In this document: one piece after another, positions 1-6,596 of the stretch
Layout of the letters: each line of letters begins with the position of its first letter
Numbering within the stretch: position 1 is the first letter of the stretch
Assembly (NCBI GenBank): GCA_027294925.1
Contig: JAPULM010000629.1
Coordinates: forward strand, 1 to 7,480
Direction of reading: 5' to 3'
Length of the DNA stretch: 7,480 nucleotides
DNA from: a bacterium
GTDB lineage: Bacteria > Tectomicrobia > Entotheonellia > Entotheonellales > Entotheonellaceae
Notes under the pieces: generated by a model
The model's database searches: none
What the model was told of the DNA's origin: nothing
The model's input: only the letters and a program-made list of their open reading frames with translations
Translations under genes and position numbers: made by a program

Positions 1-129
1 GGCGGCAGCGGCGTCGTGGCCACCGAGCTGGGCATCGCCCTGGCCTCCCGCGGCCACGAGATCCACTTCATCACATACGACCAGCCGTTTCGGCTCCAGG
101 GGTGGCACGACAACGTCTTTTTCCACGAC
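1..129 (+). pseudogene. bshA: BshA-like glycosyltransferase N-terminal fragment
   Basis: Codons 1-43 read [18 protein letters not shown], then [20 protein letters not shown]. This is the glycine-rich nucleotide-sugar loop and following helix and strand of the GT4 enzyme BshA, which joins GlcNAc to L-malate in bacillithiol synthesis. In that family the loop lies about a dozen residues after the start (MKIGI.CYP.YGGSG), and FRL is followed by an N-[IV]-x-[FY]-H-E segment. Here the match stops at that segment and SBP sequence takes over. None of the remaining enzyme (about 330 residues, including the C-terminal donor-binding domain) is present, so no activity is possible from this piece. The identification rests on recalled family motifs in a short stretch. 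Another GT4 glycosyltransferase is possible but less likely given the YD-PFRL motif. Confidence 0.65.
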
Positions 130-1386
130 GGCACCAAGTGCGATGCCGCATGCGTGAAGTTTAGCATGGAGCGTATTTTAGATCCTAAAACCAAGGCCGG
201 CATTCGGACCTTTTTCGGCCCGGCAATTGATAACATCCAGACGCCCGACCCGTTGACGGTGGTTTTCAATATGAAGCGGCCTTATGGCACCTTCTTGATG
301 GCCCTGGCCGGTTATCGCAATGGCTTTGCGGTGCTGTCCAAAGCCCATCTCGACAAAGTGGGCGCCAAAGCCTACAAGCGCGACCCGGTTGGCACCGGGC
401 CATTTAAGTTCAAAGAATGGGTACCCAACAGCCATGTGACGCTGGTACGCCATGAGAATTACTTCAAAAAAGGCTTGCCCTATCTGGACGAAGTGACCTT
501 CAAGGTGATGAAGGACGCCAATGTCAAATCGCTCGCCTTCACCAAAAAAGAAGTCGATGTCGTCGTGCCGTTACCGGTCGAACAGGTGGGCGTCTTGAAG
601 AAATATAAAGACGGCCGGGTCATTATTGGAGCGGAAGTAACGCCCTTTGTTATTTTCCCTGGTATGACCAATGCCAAGGGCGAGCCCAATCCGAAAGTCG
701 CCGACATCCGGGTGCGGCAGGCTGTTTTGGGCTATGGCATTGACCGTGAGGAAATTGCTAGAAATGCCGTGCTCGGACTCGCCACACCCCTGGTGTCCTT
801 CGTTCCTCCCGGCACTCCAGGGCATATTGATCTGCGCGAGATGTATCCCTACGATCAGAAAAAGGCCAAGGCGTTGCTCAAAGAAGCCGGCTATGGTCCG
901 GACAATCCGCTGTCGCTGACCCTGATCCTGAACAACGAAAAGCCGATGTTTGCCAACACCGGCACCATTTTTCAGCGCCAGATGGCTAAAATCGGCGTCA
1001 ACATCAAGCTGGAGGTGGTGGAAAAGGTCACGCAGATTAAGCTAACGATGCGCGGCAAGCAGGAATTTGACCTCGCCATGGAAGACCTGGCGGCCCTGTT
1101 GACGGTGGAGCACAACGGCTACCTTATGGAGACAACAGCGCCGATGAGCCTCGCCAACATCACCGACACCAAGGTTGATGACCTGTTTACCCAGTTTCGT
1201 GTGGAAATGGACCCGGTGAAGCGCAAGAAAATCGGCTATGACCTGCAACGCTACGTGGCGCACAATGCGTACTGGGGCGCGTTAACCGGTTCGCCGTTGC
1301 CCGTTGCCATACAGAATGACGTCAAGGGTTACATATACCGCGACCATTTCAAGGTTCAGTTCGAAACGGTCTGGCTGGATCGTTAG
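1..1386 (+). CDS. Chimeric open frame: BshA-like N-terminus joined to truncated family-5 SBP (5' partial)
   Basis: The frame is open from base 1, so the true start lies outside the window; the GTG at 16 is only an internal valine codon. Codons 1-37 match the N-terminus of BshA-type glycosyltransferases. From about base 130 to the stop the protein is a periplasmic substrate-binding protein of the peptide/nickel family (SBP_bac_5). It contains FHDGT at the join, then a DPVGTGPF segment, [33 protein letters not shown] and a C-terminal TVWLD. It aligns along its whole remaining length with the intact SBP at 3609-5186, from residue 112 of that protein onward. The signal peptide, about 110 N-terminal residues and most of the family signature before FHDG are missing, so it should not be exported or fold as a normal binding protein. 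It is therefore either a pseudogene formed by recombination or an assembly chimera. The SBP identification is secure; the reality of the fused gene is doubtful. Confidence 0.8.
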   Translation, partial: GGSGVVATELGIALASRGHEIHFITYDQPFRLQGWHDNVFFHDGTKCDAACVKFSMERILDPKTKAGIRTFFGPAIDNIQTPDPLTVVFNMKRPYGTFLMALAGYRNGFAVLSKAHLDKVGAKAYKRDPVGTGPFKFKEWVPNSHVTLVRHENYFKKGLPYLDEVTFKVMKDANVKSLAFTKKEVDVVVPLPVEQVGVLKKYKDGRVIIGAEVTPFVIFPGMTNAKGEPNPKVADIRVRQAVLGYGIDREEIARNAVLGLATPLVSFVPPGTPGHIDLREMYPYDQKKAKALLKEAGYGPDNPLSLTLILNNEKPMFANTGTIFQRQMAKIGVNIKLEVVEKVTQIKLTMRGKQEFDLAMEDLAALLTVEHNGYLMETTAPMSLANITDTKVDDLFTQFRVEMDPVKRKKIGYDLQRYVAHNAYWGALTGSPLPVAIQNDVKGYIYRDHFKVQFETVWLDR

Positions 1387-1396
1387 GATAGCCTAG

Positions 1397-1433
1397 GGTA
1401 GAGGCGCATGGCCGTGCGCCTCTACCGCGTTTT
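1397..1433 (+). terminator. Intrinsic terminator after the SBP fragment
   Basis: A perfect 12-bp stem (GGTAGAGGCGCA at 1397-1408 with TGCGCCTCTACC at 1415-1426) closes a 6-nt loop. It is followed by GCG and four T residues at 1430-1433. It starts 10 bases after the stop codon at 1384-1386. The stem is strong and GC-rich but the T-run is short, so termination may be less than complete. It separates the SBP fragment from the downstream dppB promoter. Confidence 0.8.
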
Positions 1434-1450
1434 CCTCATTCACCTGTCGT

Positions 1451-1470
1451 CCTCATATGAGGTCATACGA
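1451..1470. promoter_or_regulatory. Candidate operator: palindrome plus direct repeat
   Basis: CCTCATATGAGG at 1451-1462 is a perfect 12-bp palindrome. It overlaps a direct repeat, TCATATGA at 1453-1460 and TCATACGA at 1463-1470, spaced exactly 10 bases (one helical turn). It ends about 18 bases before the -35 element of the putative dppB promoter, a place where an activator or repressor could bind. No regulator gene is visible in the window, so the binding protein is unknown. Confidence 0.35.
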
Positions 1471-1487
1471 AGAAAAGCACCGGTGAC

Positions 1488-1515
1488 TTGACAATAGCCT
1501 TGGACAGTGCATAAT
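1488..1515 (+). promoter_or_regulatory. Sigma70-like promoter for the dppB operon
   Basis: A perfect -35 hexamer TTGACA at 1488-1493 is followed after 16 bases by CATAAT at 1510-1515, which matches five of the six -10 consensus positions. Transcription would begin near 1522 and give a leader of about 155 nt before the dppB start at 1680. The site lies downstream of the terminator at 1397-1433 and is the only good promoter match noticed in the gap. Confidence 0.6.
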
Positions 1516-1655
1516 ACGCCCGTACGGATGACGATTGCCCGGATACACGCGCTTGTTCCTGCCTGCTGCGACTTCTAACTAACTGACAGTTTTCTCTGCT
1601 TCCATGTGATCGCTGCTTCTGACATAGTCTTCAAGTATTTGCATCAAGGACTCTG

Positions 1656-1679
1656 AAGAGAAGGCGGGGTGCAATCCGC
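1656..1679 (+). promoter_or_regulatory. Purine-rich ribosome-binding region and small hairpin before dppB
   Basis: The purine-rich GAAGAGAAGG at 1655-1664 is the only Shine-Dalgarno-like stretch near the start, but it is about 15 bases from the ATG. GCGGG at 1664-1668 can pair with TCCGC at 1675-1679 (one G-U pair, 6-nt loop), directly against the start codon. Folding would bring the purine stretch closer to the ATG or hinder initiation. The stem is short, so this is only suggestive. Confidence 0.25.
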
Positions 1680-2636
1680 ATGAAAGAGTATCTTTTTCGC
1701 CGTCTGCTCTCCTTGATCCCGACCGTCTTTGGTGTGACCATCTTGGTATTCCTGATGATGCGCCTTATCCCAGGTGACCCCGTTTCCCTGCTGATGGGGG
1801 AAAATGCCACCAAAGAGTTGGAAGCCGACCTGCGTCAGCAATACGGCCTTGACCGTCCCCTGTACATCCAGTATACGCTCTGGTTAGGGCGGCTGGTTAC
1901 CGGCGATTGGGGCAACTCTATCATTGCTAATCGCCCCATCCTCAGCGATCTCGCTCGGCGCGTCCCAATCACCCTCGAGCTCATTGTCCTGGCCATGGGC
2001 TTTGCGCTCCTGATCGCCATTCCCGCCGGCATCATCGCTGCTTTGCGTCCCTATTCCTGGCACGATTATAGCGCCATGACCACAGCGACGATTGGGGTTT
2101 CGGTCCCCGATTTTTTTATGGGCATCCTGTTGATCCTCTGTTTCTCCTTGTTCTTGGGCATTCTGCCCGCTGTGGGCTATGTGCCGCTGACAGATAGTGT
2201 GTGGGGCAATTTCAAACACATGATTTTGCCCGCCGTGACCCTGGGGCTGGCCCGTGCGGCCCTCTTAACCCGGCTGATTCGGGCCAGTATGATGGAGGTC
2301 ATTCGACTTGACTATGTGACCACAGCACGGGCCAAGGGCGTACGGGAGCGGTCGGTGGTGTTAAAACACGCCCTGAAAAACGCTTTAATTCCCACCGTAA
2401 CCGTCCTGGGGATCCAGGTCGGCTTTCTCATCGGTGGGGCGATTGTCGTCGAAACCGTCTTTTCCATCCCTGGTGTGGGATCATTTGGCATTGGTGCCAT
2501 TTCCCAACGCGACTATCCGCAGGTGCAGGCATTCGTGCTCTTGTTCGCGCTCGGCTTTGTCCTGGCCAATCTGGTGGTGGACATCCTGTACGCATTTCTC
2601 GATCCCCGTATCAAGTATGATCAACCGGCGAGTTGA
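1680..2636 (+). CDS. dppB: Peptide/nickel ABC transporter permease, DppB/OppB type
   Basis: This 318-residue inner-membrane permease forms half of the translocation pore of a Dpp/Opp importer. The N-terminus MKEYLFRRLLSLIPTVFGV runs straight into transmembrane segment 1 and RLIPGDPV, the classical start of this family, so the ATG at 1680 is well supported despite its distant ribosome-binding site. Further hydrophobic segments lie around residues 99-121, 135-157, 178-195, 235-258 and 285-308. The cytoplasmic EAA loop that docks the ATPase is DYVTTARAKGV at residues 211-221, with the conserved glycine present, followed by HALKNALIPT. ETVFSIPGVG and the C-terminal FLDPRIKY are also typical. Length is normal. 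It is the first gene of a rightward operon with the DppC and SBP genes. Substrate specificity cannot be read from the permease. Confidence 0.95.
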   Translation: MKEYLFRRLLSLIPTVFGVTILVFLMMRLIPGDPVSLLMGENATKELEADLRQQYGLDRPLYIQYTLWLGRLVTGDWGNSIIANRPILSDLARRVPITLELIVLAMGFALLIAIPAGIIAALRPYSWHDYSAMTTATIGVSVPDFFMGILLILCFSLFLGILPAVGYVPLTDSVWGNFKHMILPAVTLGLARAALLTRLIRASMMEVIRLDYVTTARAKGVRERSVVLKHALKNALIPTVTVLGIQVGFLIGGAIVVETVFSIPGVGSFGIGAISQRDYPQVQAFVLLFALGFVLANLVVDILYAFLDPRIKYDQPAS

Positions 2637-2642
2637 GGACTG

Positions 2643-2655
2643 AGGAGGAAAGGAG
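2643..2655 (+). promoter_or_regulatory. Ribosome-binding site deciding the dppC start
   Basis: The run AGGAGGAAAGGAG precedes the ATG at 2660; its last AGGAG ends 4 bases before the start and the first AGGAGG ends 11 bases before it. A TTG at 2633 overlaps the dppB stop and could extend the protein by nine residues, but this ribosome-binding site lies inside that extension and favours the ATG. Confidence 0.75.
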
Positions 2656-2659
2656 CAGC

Positions 2660-3571
2660 ATGCGAAACGAGGTTACTGCAGCCGTTGCCTCGCCAACAAT
2701 GATCGGAGGACCCGACCAACTCGCGGCAATGGCCAGAAGCATGTGGGTCATCACCTTGCGGCGTCTGCGGCGCAGCAAAACAGCCGTGGTGGGCATGGTC
2801 GTCATCGTCCTGCTGCTGCTGCTGGCAACCTTCGCCGATGTGGTGGCACCATACAGCCCTACCCAAACGACACTAGACAGTCTCTCTCCACCTACCTTGC
2901 AACACCTCATGGGAACCGATCTTCTGGGTAGGGACATACTGAGCCGCGTTATACACGGTAGCCGCGTGTCGGTGTACGTCGGAGTGGTGTCAATTCTGCT
3001 GGCCATCATCGTTGGGATTCCGTTGGGCACAGTGGCGGGTTTCTACGGGGGGCACATCGATAATCTGATCATGCGTTGCATGGATGTGATACTGGCCTTC
3101 CCCATCTTTCTCCTGGCCATCGTGATCATGGTGATCCTGGAGCCGAGCACGATGAATGTGGTTCTGGCCCTCGCCATCGTTCGCATTCCCATCCTGGCGC
3201 GCATCGTGCGCGGCAGTGTACTCTCGGTGAAGGAGAATGAATACATCGAGGCGGTAAAAGCGTTGGCACTGTCACAGGTGCGGGTGCTCGGCCGCCACGT
3301 GCTACCCAACTGCCTGGCGCCGCTCATCGTCACCTCGGCATACAATATCGGCAATGCCATCATCATTGAGGCGTCGCTGAGTTTTCTCGGACTAGGAACG
3401 CAGCCCCCAACGCCAACCTGGGGTTGGGACCTCAAGCAGAACCTCCAACTGATTGAACTGAATCCCTGGATTACGATCTTTCCTGGCTTGGCGATCCTGG
3501 TTACTGTCCTGGCCTTCAATCTACTCGGCGACGGGCTGCGCGATGCGCTGGATCCGCGCCTGAAGGCCTAA
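2660..3571 (+). CDS. dppC: Peptide/nickel ABC transporter permease, DppC/OppC type
   Basis: This 303-residue membrane permease is the partner of DppB. An OppC_N-type region comes first, with basic residues LRRLRRSK at 33-40 and a strongly hydrophobic segment at about 42-63. It is followed by VAPYSP and the family motif HLMGTDLLGRDILSR at 82-96. More membrane segments follow at about 104-128, 141-163, 165-185, 218-240 and 268-290. The EAA loop is EYIEAVKALALSQ at 194-206. It ends with GDGLRDALDPRLKA, the usual C-terminus. The start lies 24 bases after the dppB stop, behind a strong ribosome-binding site, so the two are translationally linked. One oddity is that the usual glycine of the EAA loop is alanine at residue 203. 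A partial paralogue of this gene lies decayed at 5260-5490, with about 76% identity over the last 50 residues. Confidence 0.95.
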   Translation: MRNEVTAAVASPTMIGGPDQLAAMARSMWVITLRRLRRSKTAVVGMVVIVLLLLLATFADVVAPYSPTQTTLDSLSPPTLQHLMGTDLLGRDILSRVIHGSRVSVYVGVVSILLAIIVGIPLGTVAGFYGGHIDNLIMRCMDVILAFPIFLLAIVIMVILEPSTMNVVLALAIVRIPILARIVRGSVLSVKENEYIEAVKALALSQVRVLGRHVLPNCLAPLIVTSAYNIGNAIIIEASLSFLGLGTQPPTPTWGWDLKQNLQLIELNPWITIFPGLAILVTVLAFNLLGDGLRDALDPRLKA

Positions 3572-3608
3572 TGTGGTATATCATCACCCTTAAGATGGAG
3601 AAAGAACC

Positions 3609-5186
3609 ATGAAACGGAGATCATTTATAGCCGGAACGACAGCGCTGGCAGGCCTCTCGGCAATACCGTGGCGCATGGCACTGGCGGGTCACCTCGACGA
3701 AGGCACCCCCAAATATGGCGGGACGCTCCGGGTAGCCTATGCTTCCGACATCCGTAGCGGTAGCTTTACGTTGAACCGTCAGAGCCCATCGGGTTATGAG
3801 ACCGGCTGGGTCTCGAACAACATCCACAGTGGTCTGATCACCCTGGGCCCCGATTACGAGGTGGTGCCCGATCTGGCCAAGTCCTGGGAGATCCTCGGCG
3901 GCGGCAAAGAATACATTTTCCACCTGCATAAAAACGTCAAGTTTCACGATGGCACCGATTGTGACGCCGCGGCCATAAAGTGGAATTTTGACGACATGAT
4001 TACCCGGGGCAAGAAATCCTGGGTCTATGTCTACTATAATCAACTCGAGTCCACACAAGCGGTCGATAAACACACCTTCAAGATCACGATGCAGGAACCG
4101 GCGGCCCTCCTGCCGCCTCTCTCAGGGTACTTCAGCGGTGTGCCCATCGGCTCACCAACAGCGGTGAAAAAATATGGTAAAGACTGGTTACGCCATCCCG
4201 TCGGCACAGGCGCGTTTACTTATGACGTCAACGACTATCGGCCGGGCGAACTCATTGTCCTGAAAAAGAACCCCAACTATTTCAAGCCAGGACTGCCGTA
4301 TCTGGACCGCATTAATATCCAGGTGATCAGAGACCCCATCGCAGGCATGACGGCACTGCGCACCGGTCAGATCGATTTTCTGCAACGCATCCAAGCCCAG
4401 CACGTGCCGATTATGCAACGCGCCAAAGGGGTGACGCTGGTGACGGCGCCGGAGCGCATGCCTCTGATCTGCATGATGAACCTGCGCAAGCCGCCCTTTG
4501 ACGACGTGCGGGTGCGCCGGGCCGTCGGGGGCTTTGGCCTGAATCGGAAGGAGATTGCCCAGACCGTCTTCCAGGGCCGGGCGAACCCGTTGACCAGTAT
4601 CCTGCCGCACGGGGTGCAGGATCACCTCGATCTCTCCGAAATGTACCCGTATGACCCTGAAAAGGCCAAGGCGCTCCTCAAGGAAGCGGGATACGACAAG
4701 AACAACCCTTTGGCGTTCGAACTACTTCTCAACAATGACGCCCCCTTCTTTGCCGATGCGGCGACCATGATAAAGAGCCAGATGGAGAAGATCAACGTCA
4801 AGGTCAAGCTGGTAATGATGGACAAGCCGGCCTGGCTCAATCGGTCCTTGCGGGAGTACGACTTTGAGATGACCATGGAGGACTTCGGCGCCCTGGTAGA
4901 CATCAACCAGCGTTTGGTGAGCTTCTTTAAGGGAGCCAGGGGCAACTACATGGGGATGGATTCTCCTGAGATCGTAGACCTGATCATGAAGTGGCGGCGC
5001 TCGGTGGAGCCTACCGAACGGCGGGAGATCTCGCACCAAATCCAACGTATCTTCGCCAAGGATATGCTGTGGTGCAACGTTACCGGTTCACCATACTTCC
5101 AGGCGTATCGGGACTACGTCAAGGGCTATCACTTCATGAATCAGATCTACGTGTACTGGGAGACCACGTGGCTGGATAAAGCTTAG
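3609..5186 (+). CDS. Tat-exported family-5 substrate-binding protein of peptide ABC importer
   Basis: This 525-residue extracytoplasmic binding protein captures substrate and delivers it to the DppBC pore. The N-terminus MKRRSFIAGTTALAGLSAIP is a twin-arginine signal (RRSFI) with a weakly hydrophobic core. The best signal-peptidase I site is ALA/G after residue 26. There is no lipobox cysteine, so it is probably a soluble periplasmic protein. The SBP_bac_5 domain spans about residues 80-440. It includes the family signature from LAKSWEILGGGKEYIFHL to KFHDGT (residues 112-116), then [43 protein letters not shown] and a final TTWLDKA. The start has GGAG at 3597-3600, 8 bases upstream of the ATG. 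It is the third gene of the operon, 37 bases after dppC. It is a clear paralogue of the truncated SBP ending at 1386. The ligand is unknown; peptides are the default, but family members also bind nickel chelates, opines and sugars. Confidence 0.94.
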   Translation: MKRRSFIAGTTALAGLSAIPWRMALAGHLDEGTPKYGGTLRVAYASDIRSGSFTLNRQSPSGYETGWVSNNIHSGLITLGPDYEVVPDLAKSWEILGGGKEYIFHLHKNVKFHDGTDCDAAAIKWNFDDMITRGKKSWVYVYYNQLESTQAVDKHTFKITMQEPAALLPPLSGYFSGVPIGSPTAVKKYGKDWLRHPVGTGAFTYDVNDYRPGELIVLKKNPNYFKPGLPYLDRINIQVIRDPIAGMTALRTGQIDFLQRIQAQHVPIMQRAKGVTLVTAPERMPLICMMNLRKPPFDDVRVRRAVGGFGLNRKEIAQTVFQGRANPLTSILPHGVQDHLDLSEMYPYDPEKAKALLKEAGYDKNNPLAFELLLNNDAPFFADAATMIKSQMEKINVKVKLVMMDKPAWLNRSLREYDFEMTMEDFGALVDINQRLVSFFKGARGNYMGMDSPEIVDLIMKWRRSVEPTERREISHQIQRIFAKDMLWCNVTGSPYFQAYRDYVKGYHFMNQIYVYWETTWLDKA

Positions 5187-5193
5187 CGGACAG

Positions 5194-5249
5194 TCGAGTT
5201 TCCCACCACCCCTCCCTCTTGAATGCTGGAGGGGTGGTGGGAAACTCGA
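5194..5249. repeat. Perfect 22-bp inverted repeat, 12-nt loop
   Basis: The arm at 5194-5215 (TCGAGTTTCCCACCACCCCT plus CC) is the exact reverse complement of 5228-5249. The loop is 5216-5227. It begins 7 bases after the SBP stop codon and would form a very stable hairpin at the 3' end of the dppBC-SBP transcript. There is no T-run after either arm on either strand, so it is not a textbook intrinsic terminator. It could shield the mRNA from 3' exonucleases, end transcription weakly, or be a short palindromic repeat element. No second copy is present in the window. Confidence 0.85.
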
Positions 5250-5259
5250 TCTGAGCAGC

Positions 5260-5490
5260 ATGTGATTCATGGATGTCATCCTCGCTTTTCCCTTCTATCT
5301 CCAGGTCATCGTCACGCAGACCTTTGGCACAGCCAGTTGGGGCTGGGACCTGAAGCAGAATCTCACTTTCTTAGAAATAAACCCCTGGATCACCGTGTTC
5401 CCGGGTCTGAGCATTTTTCTCACTATGCTCGGATTTAACCTGCTCGGCGATGGGCTTTGTGATGCTCTGGATCCGCGGCTCAAGCAGTAG
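5260..5490 (+). pseudogene. Decayed dppC remnant (5'-truncated, internally deleted)
   Basis: From 5269 to the stop at 5488-5490 the frame encodes 73 residues in two blocks. MDVILAFPFYLQVIV matches residues 141-155 of the intact DppC. TQTFGTASWGWDLKQNL through GDGLCDALDPRLKQ matches residues 247 to the end. About 91 codons, including the EAA loop, are missing between them, in frame, at about 5311-5316. Homology seems to extend left to the ATG at 5260, where the intact gene reads M-R-C-M-D and this copy reads M-stop-F-M-D, consistent with a CGA-to-TGA nonsense change. The first 140 or so residues are absent and the hairpin at 5194-5249 takes their place. No ribosome-binding site precedes the ATG at 5269. 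A two-helix peptide could in principle be made, but loss of the ATPase-docking loop rules out permease function. Confidence 0.85.
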
Positions 5491-5610
5491 CAAGTATTCG
5501 GCATGAAGAGAAAAGATCGCGTAGGTTGTGGCCCCTGCCGCACCACCAGGGTCATGGTAAGGGCAAGGCTCTTTCAGAGGGGGCGGGGACAAAAATTCAT
5601 GTCCAGGTAT
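5491..5610. other. Convergent intergenic gap
   Basis: This 120-base stretch lies between the dppC remnant and the end of the leftward dppF gene. I see no gene, promoter or convincing terminator in it. Only weak stems occur, for example GGACA/TGTCC with an 8-base loop at about 5588-5605, read on the minus strand just after the dppF stop, without a following T-run. Confidence 0.5.
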
Positions 5611-6585
5611 TTACTCATATAAGTGGCAGGCGACGAAGTGGCCGTCACCGGTATCTTGCCAGACGGGCTCAACCTCACGGCATTTGTCCATCACCATCGG
5701 ACAGCGGGTATGAAAGCGGCAGCCAGTGGGCGGATTAAATGGTGTTGGGACATCGCCTGACAAGACAAGACGGCGTTTCCGTTTACGTTCTTTGAGGGAC
5801 GGAACGGCAGCGAGGAGCGCCTGAGTGTACGGATGCTTGGGGTCGGAAAAAAGTTGTTCCGTGTCCGCCAGCTCGGCTAAGCGTCCGAGGTACATCACCA
5901 CTACCCGATTGCTCAGGTGACGCACCACGCCAAGGTCGTGGGAAATAAACAGGAAGGTGAGTTGAAATTCTTCCTGGATGCGCTGTAACAAATTGATGAT
6001 TTGTGCCTGGATTGAGACATCAAGCGCTGATACCGGCTCATCGGCTACAATGAACTTGGGATTCATCACCAGCGAACGGGCAATACCGATACGCTGGCGT
6101 TGTCCACCGGAAAACTCGTGCGGATAACGATTGTAATGAAACGGCGCTAAGCCCACCACGCGCAGCAGCTCCAACACCTGCTCCTTGGCTTTGGCACGAT
6201 TCGCTATGCGGTGTGCGACCAGTGGCTCACCAATGGCTGCCCCAACCGTGAGGCGAGGATTCAGACTGGAATAGGGATCCTGAAAAATAATCTGCATCTC
6301 ACGACGCAGCGGCGCCATGTTTTTTTTATTCAGATCCGTAATATCCTGATCGTTATAAACAATCCGACCATGGCTTGGCTCGATGAGTTTTAAAATGACG
6401 CGACCGGTTGTCGTTTTCCCGCATCCACTTTCACCAACGAGACCTAGCGTTTCACCTTTATAGATGTCAAACGAGATGCGATCAACGGCCTTAATGTCGC
6501 CGATTTTTTTCGATACAATGACCCCTCGGGTAACCGGAAAGTATTTCGATAAGTCCTCGATCCGCAACAGCACCTGGTTGGTCAT
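5611..6585 (-). CDS. dppF: Peptide ABC transporter ATPase, DppF/OppF type
   Basis: This 324-residue cytoplasmic ATPase is one of the two motor subunits driving Dpp/Opp import. With the ATG at 6585 as start, the motifs are Walker A GESGCGKT at 51-58, Q-loop glutamine 102 in IFQDPYSSLNP, ABC signature SGGQ at 159-162, Walker B FIVADE at 178-183, D-loop SALD at 186-189 and H-loop histidine 216 in ISHDL. The C-terminal oligopeptide-transporter extension has HPYTQALLAAVP and four cysteines (CRFHTRC, then C after six residues, then ACHLYE). KYFPVTRGV near the N-terminus marks the DppF rather than DppD subtype. A TTG at 6600 overlapping the upstream stop would add five residues, but it lacks a ribosome-binding site; GAGTGG lies about 7 bases before the ATG. 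It follows the dppD-like gene with an 11-base gap, in one leftward unit convergent with dppBC. Confidence 0.95.
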   Translation of the reverse strand: MTNQVLLRIEDLSKYFPVTRGVIVSKKIGDIKAVDRISFDIYKGETLGLVGESGCGKTTTGRVILKLIEPSHGRIVYNDQDITDLNKKNMAPLRREMQIIFQDPYSSLNPRLTVGAAIGEPLVAHRIANRAKAKEQVLELLRVVGLAPFHYNRYPHEFSGGQRQRIGIARSLVMNPKFIVADEPVSALDVSIQAQIINLLQRIQEEFQLTFLFISHDLGVVRHLSNRVVVMYLGRLAELADTEQLFSDPKHPYTQALLAAVPSLKERKRKRRLVLSGDVPTPFNPPTGCRFHTRCPMVMDKCREVEPVWQDTGDGHFVACHLYE

Positions 6586-6596
6586 AATACGTCCAC

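Noticed and set aside
1571..1592. AACTGACAGTT near-palindrome in the dppB leader
   Set aside because: It is short (5-bp arms) with no second copy and no clear placement relative to the promoter; not distinguishable from chance.
2611..3030. Long minus-strand open frame across the dppB/dppC boundary
   Set aside because: It is antisense to conserved permease sequence, is low in complexity (Ser/Arg/Met rich) and has no family resemblance.
5521..5551. CCCTG/CAGGG inverted repeat in the convergent gap
   Set aside because: It has a 5-bp stem, a 9-base loop and no T-run; expected by chance in GC-rich sequence.
5588..5605. GGACA/TGTCC stem read on the minus strand after the dppF stop, considered as a terminator
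   Set aside because: It has a 5-bp stem with an 8-base loop and no T-run after it; too weak to call.
5503..5619. ATG AAG AGA AAA shortly after the dppC remnant, resembling the MKRRS start of the SBP that follows the intact dppC
   Set aside because: Only three or four residues agree and the following sequence has no SBP similarity, so a relic of another SBP start cannot be supported.
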